Source: Deltaproteobacteria bacterium RBG_13_61_14
GTDB lineage: Bacteria > RBG-13-61-14
Length of the DNA stretch: 26,406 nt
Direction: 5' to 3'
NCBI GenBank assembly: GCA_001797815.1
Contig: MGQK01000011.1
Span: 1-26,406, forward strand
Shown here piece after piece: positions 7,794 to 14,941 of this stretch (the first letter of the stretch is position 1; each line of letters opens with the position of its first letter). The notes beneath the pieces were generated by a model. That model ran no database searches, was not told the DNA's origin, and saw nothing but the letters and a program-made list of their open reading frames with translations. The position numbers and the translations under genes are program-made.

Positions 7794-7806
7794 CAATTCA
7801 CAATTT
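7779..7806 (+). repeat. REP copy 3
   Basis: GGGGTCAGGTCCTGAC followed by AATTCACAATTT, same orientation as copy 1. With copy 4 it forms an inverted pair around a 208-bp spacer. Confidence 0.9.
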
Positions 7807-8014
7807 CTTCAGTAGAAGGGTTGAACGGAAAATTCCGTGATCCTTTTTCCGCTTGATCCGGCCAAAAAAAAATCCTTCGGGCTGATTGCCCCTGCTTCCC
7901 TGAAATTCCCTTCTTCCCTCCTCAGATTCAAAACCTCCCTTCACCTGCCCTTCCATCTCCTCCCTGCCTTCTTCGCCAAGCTCCCCTCCGGAAAGACGAA
8001 GAGCGCCGATTCCT
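7807..8014. other. Non-coding spacer between REP copies 3 and 4
   Basis: This stretch has a strong C/T bias on the plus strand (runs of CTCC, TTCC and CCTT), a run of nine A and a small CGGAAAATTCCG palindrome near 7825. A frame is open across it, but the residues (many F, L, S, P, K) look like a translated pyrimidine tract rather than a protein. It has no resemblance to the RAYT gene ends. It may be the cargo of a REP doublet (BIME-like unit) or unrelated DNA. Confidence 0.5.
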
Positions 8015-8043
8015 TAAATTGTGAATTGTCAGGACCTGACCCC
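8015..8043 (-). repeat. REP copy 4
   Basis: TAAATTGTGAATT followed by GTCAGGACCTGACCCC, reverse orientation, identical in sequence to copy 2. Confidence 0.9.
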
Positions 8044-8139
8044 GAAACACTGCCGCTTCGGGTCCGCGCGGAGTTCGTGGAAACCCTGAAGCGGCAGCTG
8101 GAGTTTGAGCGTGAGGAAGTGAAGCAGCGATCACGGTGA
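8044..8139 (+). pseudogene. Possible C-terminal gene fragment cut by REP copy 4
   Basis: Directly after the REP, 31 codons with chromosome-like codon use (ending VETLKRQLEFEREEVKQRSR) run to a TGA at 8137-8139. They look like a charged amphipathic helix. No family is recognisable, and the fragment converges on brnA, overlapping its stop by nine bases. It may be the surviving tail of a disrupted gene, or chance. Confidence 0.25.
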
Positions 8140-8349
8140 CCAGGACATTTTCAGTTCACGATGGGCAGTAGCGCAATCCTGGAGATACAGGTTAATTAAG
8201 GACTGATAGGGGATGCCTTTTTCCGACGACAACTCCTTGAAATACTCAATAACCTCCGGGTCCAGCCGAAGCGTGATTTGCTTCTTGAGCCTTTTGGCAT
8301 ACGGGTTTGGCCGCGATTTCATTTTCGAAAGGTCATATTCTTTTTTCAT
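8131..8349 (-). CDS. brnA: BrnA-type antitoxin
   Basis: A 72-residue antitoxin of the BrnA family (PF14384-like), which binds and neutralises the BrnT ribonuclease toxin and represses its own operon. MKKEYDLSKMKSRPNPYAKR (1-20) is the toxin-binding N-terminus. KKQITLRLDPEVIEYFKELS (22-41) followed by KGIPYQSLINLYLQDCA is the ribbon-helix-helix-like DNA-binding part. The ATG at 8347-8349 is chosen over a possible in-frame start at 8422-8424 because GGAGG lies seven bases upstream and the family begins here. Only one base separates the brnT stop from this start, so the two are translationally coupled. Confidence 0.9.
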   Translation of the reverse strand: MKKEYDLSKMKSRPNPYAKRLKKQITLRLDPEVIEYFKELSSEKGIPYQSLINLYLQDCATAHRELKMSWSP

Positions 8350-8350
8350 G

Positions 8351-8638
8351 TCAGGGCCTCCGATAGTGTTTGGATTCAGATTTCGTGGCTTTACGGGCCG
8401 AGATGATCCGGATTGTTCCTTCATCCTCTCGGTAGCAGTGGCACACCAGAAGGAGACGGGCGTGGGCGCTCAGGCCCAGGGGCAAAAAACGATCTCCTTC
8501 CTCCGAAAGGGGTTCGTCGAAAAATTCAATCGCGCATTCATCAAAAAAGACCGAGCGAGCCTCCTCAAAAGTCACGCCGTGCTTTTTGATGTTGCGCTTC
8601 GCCTTCCTGGGGTCCCATATAAACTTCAAACGCTTCAT
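8351..8638 (-). CDS. brnT: BrnT-type ribonuclease toxin
   Basis: A 95-residue BrnT toxin (PF04365), a RelE-fold ribonuclease that slows translation under stress. The start MKRLKFIWDPRKAKRNIKKH (1-20) and GVTFEEARSVFFDE (21-34) are the family signature. RIISARKATKSESKHY (77-92) is the conserved C-terminal basic motif with the catalytic-type R and K residues. The frame extends 19 codons upstream, but the extra residues are not family-like and include the promoter, so the ATG at 8636-8638 is preferred. Order toxin-then-antitoxin is normal for brnTA. All conserved elements are present, so it is probably active. Confidence 0.92.
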   Translation of the reverse strand: MKRLKFIWDPRKAKRNIKKHGVTFEEARSVFFDECAIEFFDEPLSEEGDRFLPLGLSAHARLLLVCHCYREDEGTIRIISARKATKSESKHYRRP

Positions 8639-8674
8639 AACTACAATGTAACTACACGCGGCAGGTTTTGTCAA
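8638..8674 (-). promoter_or_regulatory. brnTA promoter with a direct-repeat operator candidate
   Basis: On the minus strand, TTGACA (8669-8674), an 18-bp spacer and TACATT (8645-8650) precede brnT by six bases. TAACTACA occurs twice on the plus strand (8638-8645 and 8649-8656), 11 bp apart, which is about one helical turn. The pair covers the -10 element and the start codon. This would suit cooperative autorepression by BrnA, which is known for the family; the site itself is inference. Confidence 0.55.
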
Positions 8675-8719
8675 GCGCCATTTTGGAAACCGCATCTGTC
8701 TGCGGGAAGAATGCCTGCG

Positions 8720-8751
8720 TGATCAGGTTCAGAACTTGGCCTGACAACGGC
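8720..8751 (+). pseudogene. Remnant of a RAYT gene 3' end
   Basis: GATCAGGTTCAGAACTTGG and CCTGACAACGGCTT closely match the last codons and tail of the intact RAYT gene (5272-5300, GATCGGGTTCAGGCCTTGG then CCTGAAAAGGGTT), with the following REP in the same relation. It is what is left of a second RAYT element. Confidence 0.6.
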
Positions 8752-8780
8752 TTAATTGTGAATTGTCAGGACCTGACCCC
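8752..8780 (-). repeat. REP copy 5
   Basis: TTAATTGTGAATT followed by GTCAGGACCTGACCCC, reverse orientation. It ends one base before the stop codon of the quinone reductase-like gene, so it sits at the immediate 3' end of that transcript. Confidence 0.88.
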
Positions 8781-8781
8781 T

Positions 8782-9360
8782 TTAGAATTCTCGGCCCAGG
8801 CGATAGACTTCGTCCAGGTAGCCCTTCCGGGTGGCGTCGTCCGCGTTGAGCACGTTGTGGAAGATTAAATGGGAAACCCGGGGGATCCCGCAGAAATTCA
8901 AGGTGCCGTTGTCCATCACTTTCTTCATGGCCTCGGTAAAGCCCAGGCCCTGATACATGGGCTCCATGCCCCCGGCGGTGTTGAGGATCAGGGCCTTCTT
9001 GATTTTGAGGCGCGGCATCGGGCCGTTGGGGGTCATGTCGTAGGCAAAGCCCTTGCTCAGCACCCGGTCCAGCCAGCCCTTGAGCATGGCCGGCTGGCCG
9101 AACCACCAGATGGGGTAGATAAAGACCAGGGCCTCGGCCCTTCGGATTTTTTCTTGATAGCGGAGAATGTCCGGAGGGATCTCGCCCCGGGCCAGTTGCT
9201 CGAGCTCCGAACCGGTCAAGATCGGCTGGAAACCTTCCGCATAAAGGTCGGAAAGCTCCACCTCATGCCCGGCCTCTCGCAGTCCCTGGATCAGGCGGTC
9301 CCGGATCGCGGCGTTGAACGAGCCGGTCAGGGGATGGGTGTAGATGATATAGACATTCAT
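8782..9360 (-). CDS. NAD(P)H-quinone oxidoreductase-like flavoprotein (flavodoxin-2 fold)
   Basis: A 192-residue protein of the NQO1/MdaB/KefF family (PF02525), FAD- or FMN-dependent, catalysing two-electron reduction of quinones by NAD(P)H, usually in detoxification. THPLTGSFNAAI (8-19) is the N-terminal phosphate loop, and LVFIYPIWWFGQPAMLKGWL (78-97) followed by DRVLSKGFAYD is the diagnostic core. NTAGG begins the third conserved loop. The start is supported by AGGAGG seven bases upstream on the minus strand. KefF-type members assist Kef antiporters, but the CPA2 antiporter here is about 10 kb away, so no link is claimed. Confidence 0.9.
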   Translation of the reverse strand: MNVYIIYTHPLTGSFNAAIRDRLIQGLREAGHEVELSDLYAEGFQPILTGSELEQLARGEIPPDILRYQEKIRRAEALVFIYPIWWFGQPAMLKGWLDRVLSKGFAYDMTPNGPMPRLKIKKALILNTAGGMEPMYQGLGFTEAMKKVMDNGTLNFCGIPRVSHLIFHNVLNADDATRKGYLDEVYRLGREF

Positions 9361-9670
9361 GGCGGCGCCTCCTTCCTTTCAGTTCTCCTTCCAGACTACC
9401 ATATTTTCGGACCCGAAACCGAATCTTCGGCCGGAACCCGCCCAAGGGAACAAGAGATGAGCGGGCCAGCCTTGGACCGCGGCGACTAATGGCCCCGGCC
9501 CTGCTGACCCTTCATGAGTTTTTGTGTTTTGCATCTCCGCAGCGCTTGTGCTAAACTTAAGTCAATCAACTCAGCCACCCAGCCCAGCCGCACGTTGCAT
9601 TCTTGACCTCATGGCGCAAGACAACGGGCTCCGGCTTTTTGCCGAGCCCGAAACCAGAAAGGAAACCATC
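9361..9670. other. Divergent intergenic region
   Basis: About 310 bp between divergent genes. It holds the quinone reductase ribosome-binding site at the left, an AT-poor stretch without a convincing consensus promoter, and a leader hairpin at the right (9625-9650). An upstream in-frame ATG near 9524 gives low-quality, non-family residues and is not used. Confidence 0.5.
9625..9650 (+). promoter_or_regulatory. Leader hairpin just upstream of the Fe-S protein ribosome-binding site
   Basis: CGGGCTCCGGC (9625-9635), a TTTTT loop and GCCGAGCCCG (9641-9650) form a ten-pair stem with one bulged C. The AAAGGAAA ribosome-binding site follows within ten bases. It may stabilise the message or modulate initiation; there is no T-run after it, so it is not a terminator. 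Confidence 0.5.
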
Positions 9671-10732
9671 ATGTCCGAAGAAGTCTATCGCCGGCTCCGT
9701 GAATTCATGGACCGCATGCCCGGGGGTTATCCGGCCACCAAGAGCGGGGTGGAGATCAAGCTCTTGAAGAAACTCTTCGAGCCGGACGAGGCCGAGGTGG
9801 TGATGAAGATGGGCCCGTTCCCGATGCCGCTCGCCCAGGCGGCCAAGGCCCTCGGCCTGGAGGAGAAGGCCGCGGCCGCAAAGCTGGAGGTCATGGCCAA
9901 GAAGGGCCAGCTTTTCCGGATGCGGGCCGGTAATACCGTATTGTATATGGCCATGCAGTTCGCGGTCGGGGTTTACGAGTTCAGCATGAACCGGATGGAC
10001 CGGGAGACCGCCGAGCTTTTGGAAGAATACATGAAGGAAGGCGCGCTCCAGCAGCTCTTCACCCGGACCAAGACCCAGCAGCTCCGGGTGGTGCCCATCC
10101 AGGAGTCCTTGCCGGTCTCGCCGGCGGTGGCCTCTTACGACCAGGTGCGCGCCCTGGTGGAGAAGCATGATAAGTTCTCGGTTGCCCCTTGCATCTGCCG
10201 CAAAGAGCAGGCTCTGCTCGGGCACCCTTGCTCGCGTCCGTTGGAGAGCTGCCTCCAGTTCGGCCCGGCCGCGGACTATTACGTGGAAAACGGGCTGGGC
10301 CGCTCCATCAGCAAGGAGGAAGTTTTCCAGATCCTGAAGAAGGCGGAGGAAGCGGCGCTGGTGCTGAGTCCCACCAACTCTCAGGAGATCGGCTCGATCT
10401 GCTGCTGTTGCTCGTGCTGCTGCGGGGTGATCCGGAACCTGAGCAAGTTCGAGCGGCCGGCCGAGATCGTGGCTTCAGGCTATCGGGCGGCGCTGAGCGC
10501 CGAGGATTGCAGCAATTGCGGGGCCTGCCTGGACCGCTGCCAGATGGCCGCCATCGAGGAGGGGGATGAGCGCGTGAGCATCCTGGCGCACCGGTGCATC
10601 GGCTGCGGGCTGTGCGTGCCGGCCTGCCCGGAAGAAGCGATCAAGCTTTTGCCCCGGCCGGAGGCGGCGGTGCCGCCGGCCAACATTGCGGCCACCATGA
10701 TGCAGATCATGAAAGAGAGAGGCTTGCTCTGA
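9671..10732 (+). CDS. Cysteine-rich protein with two C-terminal [4Fe-4S] clusters
   Basis: A 353-residue cytoplasmic Fe-S protein. Residues about 25-95 look like a winged-helix region. A central region has C174, C176, C187 and C194 (PCICRKEQALLGHPCSRPLE...C), then the striking ICCCCSCCCG (243-252). The C-terminus is a bacterial ferredoxin pair: C280xxC283xxC286xxxC290 and C309xxC312xxC315xxxC319. Related proteins are annotated only as 4Fe-4S dicluster proteins in anaerobes; the partner and reaction are unknown. With 19 cysteines it could hold further metal besides the two ferredoxin clusters. The start at 9671 is chosen because MSEEVYRRL follows a usable ribosome-binding site. Confidence 0.8.
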   Translation: MSEEVYRRLREFMDRMPGGYPATKSGVEIKLLKKLFEPDEAEVVMKMGPFPMPLAQAAKALGLEEKAAAAKLEVMAKKGQLFRMRAGNTVLYMAMQFAVGVYEFSMNRMDRETAELLEEYMKEGALQQLFTRTKTQQLRVVPIQESLPVSPAVASYDQVRALVEKHDKFSVAPCICRKEQALLGHPCSRPLESCLQFGPAADYYVENGLGRSISKEEVFQILKKAEEAALVLSPTNSQEIGSICCCCSCCCGVIRNLSKFERPAEIVASGYRAALSAEDCSNCGACLDRCQMAAIEEGDERVSILAHRCIGCGLCVPACPEEAIKLLPRPEAAVPPANIAATMMQIMKERGLL

Positions 10733-10926
10733 ACCTGAGGCTGGTGCCTGATCCGGGATTAGAAAAAGAGCCTATTTTCAAGGGGTCTATCCTGCCGATT
10801 GTTTTTACTCAAGGTGTTGCAAAAACGCATCAATTCCCAATCTATTGGAATTTCAAGCTAAAATTAGCCTGCAAATTTTTAATAATCTATAGAAATTGTC
10901 AATTGGCAAAAAAACGAAAAAAGTTC
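10733..10926. other. AT-rich intergenic stretch before the Fic promoter
   Basis: After the Fe-S gene the sequence becomes AT-rich within about 30 bp and stays so into the start of the fic gene. I see no gene, antitoxin-like small frame or clear terminator in it. Confidence 0.5.
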
Positions 10927-10956
10927 TTGACAATAATCCCAGACATGCTGTATAAT
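10927..10956 (+). promoter_or_regulatory. Strong sigma70 promoter of the Fic gene
   Basis: TTGACA (10927-10932), an 18-bp spacer and TATAAT (10951-10956): both hexamers are perfect consensus. The leader to the ATG at 11038 is about 75 nt and AT-rich. Confidence 0.8.
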
Positions 10957-11037
10957 TGTTTAGAGATTAAAAATGGACATAATTTTAGCCATTATCAAAT
11001 TAACTCATTGTAATTTAAGTTGAATTTGGAGACATCA

Positions 11038-12216
11038 ATGCGGACATACGAAAAGACGCATGAGTTCATCAAATTCTCTCTTGATCTCCGCAATGCTCCA
11101 GCAGCTTTATGGATCACTCTCGGCGAATGTCAATCAAAATGTGGAGATATTTCGAGCATAACTTTGCCTCCTGATATTGCAAAAAACATCCAGAACCTGT
11201 ATCAAGCTAAAGGTTGCCTGGCTACCCTTGCGATAGAGGGCAATACCTTGACCGAGCCGGAGGTCCTCCAACATCTTGATAATAAACTGGAAATCCCTCA
11301 GTCCCGCGCTTACCTGGTCCAGGAACTGGACAACATCTGCGCCGGCCACCGCTACATTTTGGAGAATATGGGCGAAATCCGGGCCGGCAAGCTGGCCTTG
11401 AACCCTGATCTGGTCAAGAAACTAAACGAACTGATCCTGGCCGGCTTAAGCCTGGAAGAGGGCGTGGTCCCGGGCCGGGTGCGCCAGCACGAGAAACAGG
11501 TGATCCATTACCGGCCGGCCCCGGCCTCGGACTGCGAGTTCCTGCTCGAGCGCCTCTGCGACTGGATCAACCGCAAGACCTTTACCGCTCCTCCAGGCAT
11601 GGCCGTCGTTTACGGGCTGATCAAGGCCGTGGTCACCCACCTCTACCTGGCCTGGATCCACCCCTTTGCCGACGGCAACGGCCGCACCGCCCGGCTCCTG
11701 GAGCTGCTCGTCCTGCAGAGCGCCGGCGTCCCGCTCCCGGCCGGCCAGCTCCTCACCGTCCACTACCACCTGACCCGCAGCGGGTATTTCCGCCAGTTGG
11801 ACCAGTCCAGCCGCGCGGGCGGAGAGGTGGAGCCGTTCCTGCTCTACGCCGCCCAGGGCTTCCGCGACGGCCTGGCTACCCTGCTGGAACGAATCCATCA
11901 AGATCAGGCCCATACCCTCTGGCAAGCGCACGTCCTCCAAACCTTCCAGACCCAAACCGGTCCGGCCGCGGAGCGCCAGCGCCGCTTGATCCTGGCCCTT
12001 TCCGCCGCGGATCAGCCGGTGCCCCTGGCCGAACTGCCGGACTTAAGCCCCTTCCTGGCCAAGGTGTATGCGGCCCGTTCGATGAAGACCCTGGCGCGGG
12101 ATGTCCAGACCCTGATCCAGATGGGTCTGGCGGAAAAAGGGGAAGCCGGCATCCGGGCGCGCCGGGAGATTCTCTCGGCCTTCCGGCCGGTGGAACCGGC
12201 TCCACTCCTGGGCTGA
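11038..12216 (+). CDS. Fic-domain protein, class II (N-terminal inhibitory motif)
   Basis: A 392-residue Fic protein, predicted to transfer AMP (or a related nucleotide moiety) to target proteins. The core motif HPFADGNGRTAR (208-219) is complete, with catalytic H208. The inhibitory helix motif [S/T]xxxE[G/N] is present as T63-LAI-E67-G68-N69, the arrangement of self-inhibited class II proteins. VHYHLTRSGYFRQL (241-254) is the flap/target-binding region typical of Fic/DOC proteins. Residues about 310-380 look like a winged-helix tail. The ATG at 11038 has TTGGAG six bases upstream, preferred to TTG at 11020. The promoter and the first ~65 codons are AT-rich, while the rest is GC-rich. No separate antitoxin is needed or seen. 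Confidence 0.92.
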   Translation: MRTYEKTHEFIKFSLDLRNAPAALWITLGECQSKCGDISSITLPPDIAKNIQNLYQAKGCLATLAIEGNTLTEPEVLQHLDNKLEIPQSRAYLVQELDNICAGHRYILENMGEIRAGKLALNPDLVKKLNELILAGLSLEEGVVPGRVRQHEKQVIHYRPAPASDCEFLLERLCDWINRKTFTAPPGMAVVYGLIKAVVTHLYLAWIHPFADGNGRTARLLELLVLQSAGVPLPAGQLLTVHYHLTRSGYFRQLDQSSRAGGEVEPFLLYAAQGFRDGLATLLERIHQDQAHTLWQAHVLQTFQTQTGPAAERQRRLILALSAADQPVPLAELPDLSPFLAKVYAARSMKTLARDVQTLIQMGLAEKGEAGIRARREILSAFRPVEPAPLLG

Positions 12217-12301
12217 AGCCGCGGCCGGCCAGCTTGAAAAACGGTTCCATAACCTCTTTGGATTGATAACCCTCCCAAGCCCCATCTGCAAATTAAGGGG
12301 T

Positions 12302-12330
12302 TTGTGATCGTATTTCAAGAATGATATGCT
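12302..12330 (+). promoter_or_regulatory. Possible promoter for the nagB-symporter operon
   Basis: TTGTGA (12302-12307), 17-bp spacer and TATGCT (12325-12330) upstream of the start at 12390. The -35 is weak (4/6). It lies in the only moderately AT-rich part of the 173-bp gap after fic. Confidence 0.35.
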
Positions 12331-12389
12331 GTCCAACGATTCTCACCGCGAACCGGGATGATTTTTAGAGTTGTTCAAGGAATGTTGCC

Positions 12390-13139
12390 ATGCGGCTAAT
12401 CATTTGCGACAGTAAAGAAGAATTGGGAAAGCGGGCCGGGTCCGATGGGGCCGAACAGATCCGGCAAGCGATCCGCGAGCGAGGCCAGGCCAACATCATT
12501 TTGGCCACCGGCGCTTCCCAGTTCGAGATGCTGGCCACGCTGGTGAAGGCGCCGGGCGTGGACTGGAGCCGGGTCACCTGCTTCCACCTGGACGAATACA
12601 TCGGGCTGCCTGAAACCCACCCGGCCTCGTTTCGCAAATACCTGAAGGAACGCTTTGCCCGCCAGGTGCAGGTCCGGGCGTTCCATTTCCTCGATGGCGA
12701 GGCCGATCCCGCGGCGGAATGCCGGCGGGTGGGCGAGATCATCCGGCAGCACCCGATTGACCTGGCCTTTGTGGGCGTGGGCGAGAACGGGCACATCGCC
12801 TTCAACGATCCGCCGGCGGACTTTGCGACCGAAGAGCCTTACCTGGTGGTGGACCTGGACCAGGCCTGCCGGCGGCAGCAGCTCGGGGAGGGGTGGTTCC
12901 GGAGTTTGGAGGAAGTCCCGCGGCAGGCGATTTCCATGTCGGTGCGGCAGATCCTGAAATCGCGCCGGATCATCTGTTCGGTGCCGGAGGCGCGCAAGGC
13001 CCAGGCGGTCAAGGCCTGCTTCGAGGGTCCGGTCAGCCCGCTGGCGCCGTCTTCCATCCTGCAGGAGCACCCGGGGGCCGCCGTCTACCTGGACCGCGAC
13101 TCGGCCGCGCTCCTCCGCCGAGGCAGGAGGCAAGCATGA
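12390..13139 (+). CDS. nagB: Glucosamine-6-phosphate deaminase-like protein
   Basis: A 249-residue NagB/SugP-isomerase fold protein. NagB converts glucosamine-6-phosphate to fructose-6-phosphate and ammonia. [14 protein letters not shown] (38-51) binds phosphate, [10 protein letters not shown] (65-74) carries the expected general base D68, and [13 protein letters not shown] (129-141) is the active-site loop. In E. coli NagB the corresponding loop is GxGxDGHIAFNE (D141, H143, E148); here these are N133, H135 and D140, so the ring-opening triad is altered. Such variants are common in distant NagB-like proteins and may act on a different amino-sugar phosphate. AAGGA lies eight bases before the ATG. 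The TGA overlaps the symporter ATG (ATGA), so the two are coupled. No nagA or kinase is nearby. Confidence 0.8.
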   Translation: MRLIICDSKEELGKRAGSDGAEQIRQAIRERGQANIILATGASQFEMLATLVKAPGVDWSRVTCFHLDEYIGLPETHPASFRKYLKERFARQVQVRAFHFLDGEADPAAECRRVGEIIRQHPIDLAFVGVGENGHIAFNDPPADFATEEPYLVVDLDQACRRQQLGEGWFRSLEEVPRQAISMSVRQILKSRRIICSVPEARKAQAVKACFEGPVSPLAPSSILQEHPGAAVYLDRDSAALLRRGRRQA

Positions 13140-14833
13140 GTTGGCTGGACGTGATCGGGTTGGTGATTTACCTGGGAGCGATGACCGTGATCGGGTTCTG
13201 GGCGGCGCGGCGGGTGAAAAGCATGGAAGACTTTGTCATGCCCCGCCGCTTCGGCAAGGTGTTCATGATCACCTTCAGCTTCGGCACCGGCACCCACGCC
13301 GACGACGCGGTGAGCGTCTCGTCCAAGACCTTTACCAACGGGCTTTCCGGCATCTGGTACCAGTGGCTGTGGCTCTTCTGCACGCCCTTTTACTGGGTGA
13401 TCGCGCCGGTGATGCGGAGGTTCCGGGCCATCACCACCGCGGACGTGTTCGAGGCCCGCTACAGCCGGAGCGTGGCCAACCTCTACACCCTGGTCGGCAT
13501 CGTTTACCTGATCGTGGACCTGGGCGTCATGCTCAAAGGCTCGGGCGCCATCATCACCGCCAGCACCGGGGGCCTGCTCTCGGCCAACACCGCGATCGCG
13601 CTGATGACGGTGGTGTTTGTGACCTACGGCATCGCCGGCGGCCTTTCCGCCGCGATCATCACCGATTTTATCCAGGGCATCCTCACCGTGGTCTTCTCCT
13701 TCCTGCTCCTGCCCTTTGTCCTGGCGGCCGTGGGCGGCCTGGTCGGGATCCACCAGAAAATCGCGGACCCGCACATGTTCTCCCTGGTCGCGCCCACCGA
13801 GATCGGGCTGTTCTACATCGTCATGATCGCGCTCAACGGCCTGATCGGGATCGTGACCCAGCCTTACATCCTGAGCAATTGCGCGGCCGGCCGGACCGAG
13901 ATGGACGGCCGGGTGGGTTTCATGGGCGGGAACATGATCAAGCGCTTCTGCACCATCGCCTGGTGCCTGACCGGGCTGGCCGCGGTGGTCTATTTCTCCG
14001 GCCGGGAGATGATGCCGGACCAGGTCTGGGGAACGCTGGCCCGCGAGTTCCTGCCCCGGATCATGCCCGGCCTGCTCGGGATTTTTCTGGCCGCGCTCCT
14101 GGCCTCGGTGCAAAGCAGCGCCGACGCGGTCATGATCGCCTCCGCCGGCCTCTTCACGGAAAACTTGTATAAAAAAGCGCTCCGCGATCGCTCCCAGGAT
14201 CACTACCTGCGGGTGGCCCGGGTGGCTTCGCTGGCCGTGGTGGTCGGCGCGGTGCTCTTTGCCTGGTGGATTCCGGGGGTGATCAAAGGCCTGGAGATCT
14301 TCTGGAAGATCGGCGGCATGATGGGGATCGCCTTCTGGCTCGGCCTCTTCTGGCGGCGGACCACCCCGGCCGGCGCCTGGGCCGCCACCCTGACCGCGCT
14401 CGGCGCCTGGTGGCTCTCCACCCAGTCCTTTTTCATCTCCGGGCTCTCGCGGCTGCCTTTTGCCGAAGCTTGGCGCCTGGTCATCGAAAAAAGCGCCGGG
14501 CCGGAATTCTATCTGCCCTGGCAAATGGTCTTTTATCTCGCGGCCGGACTCCTGGCCGGAGTTTTAGTTAGCCTGCTCACCAAGCCGGTGGCCCCGGAAA
14601 AACTGGAAAATTTCTACGCCCTGACCCGCACCCAGGTGACGCCGGGCGAGGAAGTGACGGCGCCCTGCACCCTGCCCAAGGGCGCCGTGGTCCCTCCGTC
14701 CGACAACCTCTTCCCCCGCACCAACCTGGAAATCCAAACCCCTTCCCGCACCTCGGTCATCGGCTTCCTCTTCGCCTGGGCCTTCGTCGCCGGCATCATC
14801 CTCCTGTTTTATCTGATCGCCCAAGGTCCCTGA
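13136..14833 (+). CDS. Sodium:solute symporter (SSS family)
   Basis: A 565-residue inner-membrane transporter of the SSS family (LeuT fold, about 13 hydrophobic segments visible). [20 protein letters not shown] near residues 18-37 and [13 protein letters not shown] (48-60) are the first core helices. [20 protein letters not shown] around residues 326-345 is the Na+-site helix typical of the family. The C-terminal ~100 residues include a hydrophilic stretch and a last membrane segment. Its ATG overlaps the nagB-like stop, so it is translationally coupled. The likely substrate is the sugar or amino sugar processed by that enzyme; this is inference from position. A good terminator follows. Confidence 0.9.
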   Translation: MSWLDVIGLVIYLGAMTVIGFWAARRVKSMEDFVMPRRFGKVFMITFSFGTGTHADDAVSVSSKTFTNGLSGIWYQWLWLFCTPFYWVIAPVMRRFRAITTADVFEARYSRSVANLYTLVGIVYLIVDLGVMLKGSGAIITASTGGLLSANTAIALMTVVFVTYGIAGGLSAAIITDFIQGILTVVFSFLLLPFVLAAVGGLVGIHQKIADPHMFSLVAPTEIGLFYIVMIALNGLIGIVTQPYILSNCAAGRTEMDGRVGFMGGNMIKRFCTIAWCLTGLAAVVYFSGREMMPDQVWGTLAREFLPRIMPGLLGIFLAALLASVQSSADAVMIASAGLFTENLYKKALRDRSQDHYLRVARVASLAVVVGAVLFAWWIPGVIKGLEIFWKIGGMMGIAFWLGLFWRRTTPAGAWAATLTALGAWWLSTQSFFISGLSRLPFAEAWRLVIEKSAGPEFYLPWQMVFYLAAGLLAGVLVSLLTKPVAPEKLENFYALTRTQVTPGEEVTAPCTLPKGAVVPPSDNLFPRTNLEIQTPSRTSVIGFLFAWAFVAGIILLFYLIAQGP

Positions 14834-14835
14834 GC

Positions 14836-14863
14836 GCGCCGGCAGCCTGGGGGCGCCTTTTTT
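14836..14863 (+). terminator. Rho-independent terminator after the symporter gene
   Basis: GCGCC (14836-14840) pairs with GGCGC (14852-14856) around an 11-nt loop, followed by a C and six T (14858-14863). The T-run merges with the -35 box of the next promoter. Confidence 0.65.
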
Positions 14864-14890
14864 GACCCTCGCCCCAATCCAGTTTATGCT
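14862..14890 (+). promoter_or_regulatory. Promoter of the acyl-CoA synthetase alpha gene
   Basis: TTGACC (14862-14867), 17-bp spacer and TATGCT (14885-14890), about 50 bp upstream of the start. Confidence 0.55.
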
Positions 14891-14941
14891 AACAAAGGAA
14901 GGAAGATTGGTGTCCATCCCCAGGTAAAGAGGAGTTTGGCT

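Noticed and set aside
7837-8139. 100-codon forward frame spanning a REP
   Set aside because: Reads a pyrimidine tract and a repeat; only the last 31 codons might be a gene fragment.
8350-8424. Longer BrnA start
   Set aside because: It would overlap brnT by 74 bp and lacks a ribosome-binding site, whereas GGAGG marks the start at 8349.
4279-8780. CRISPR array made of the REP copies
   Set aside because: Copies alternate in orientation, are irregularly spaced, and there are no cas genes.
9524-9670. Longer N-terminus for the Fe-S protein
   Set aside because: Residues are unlike a protein start and cover the leader hairpin; MSEEVYRRL has a ribosome-binding site.
13085-14524. Long minus-strand frame opposite the symporter
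   Set aside because: Very rich in G, D, H, P and Q with no hydrophobic pattern; a mirror of the real membrane protein.
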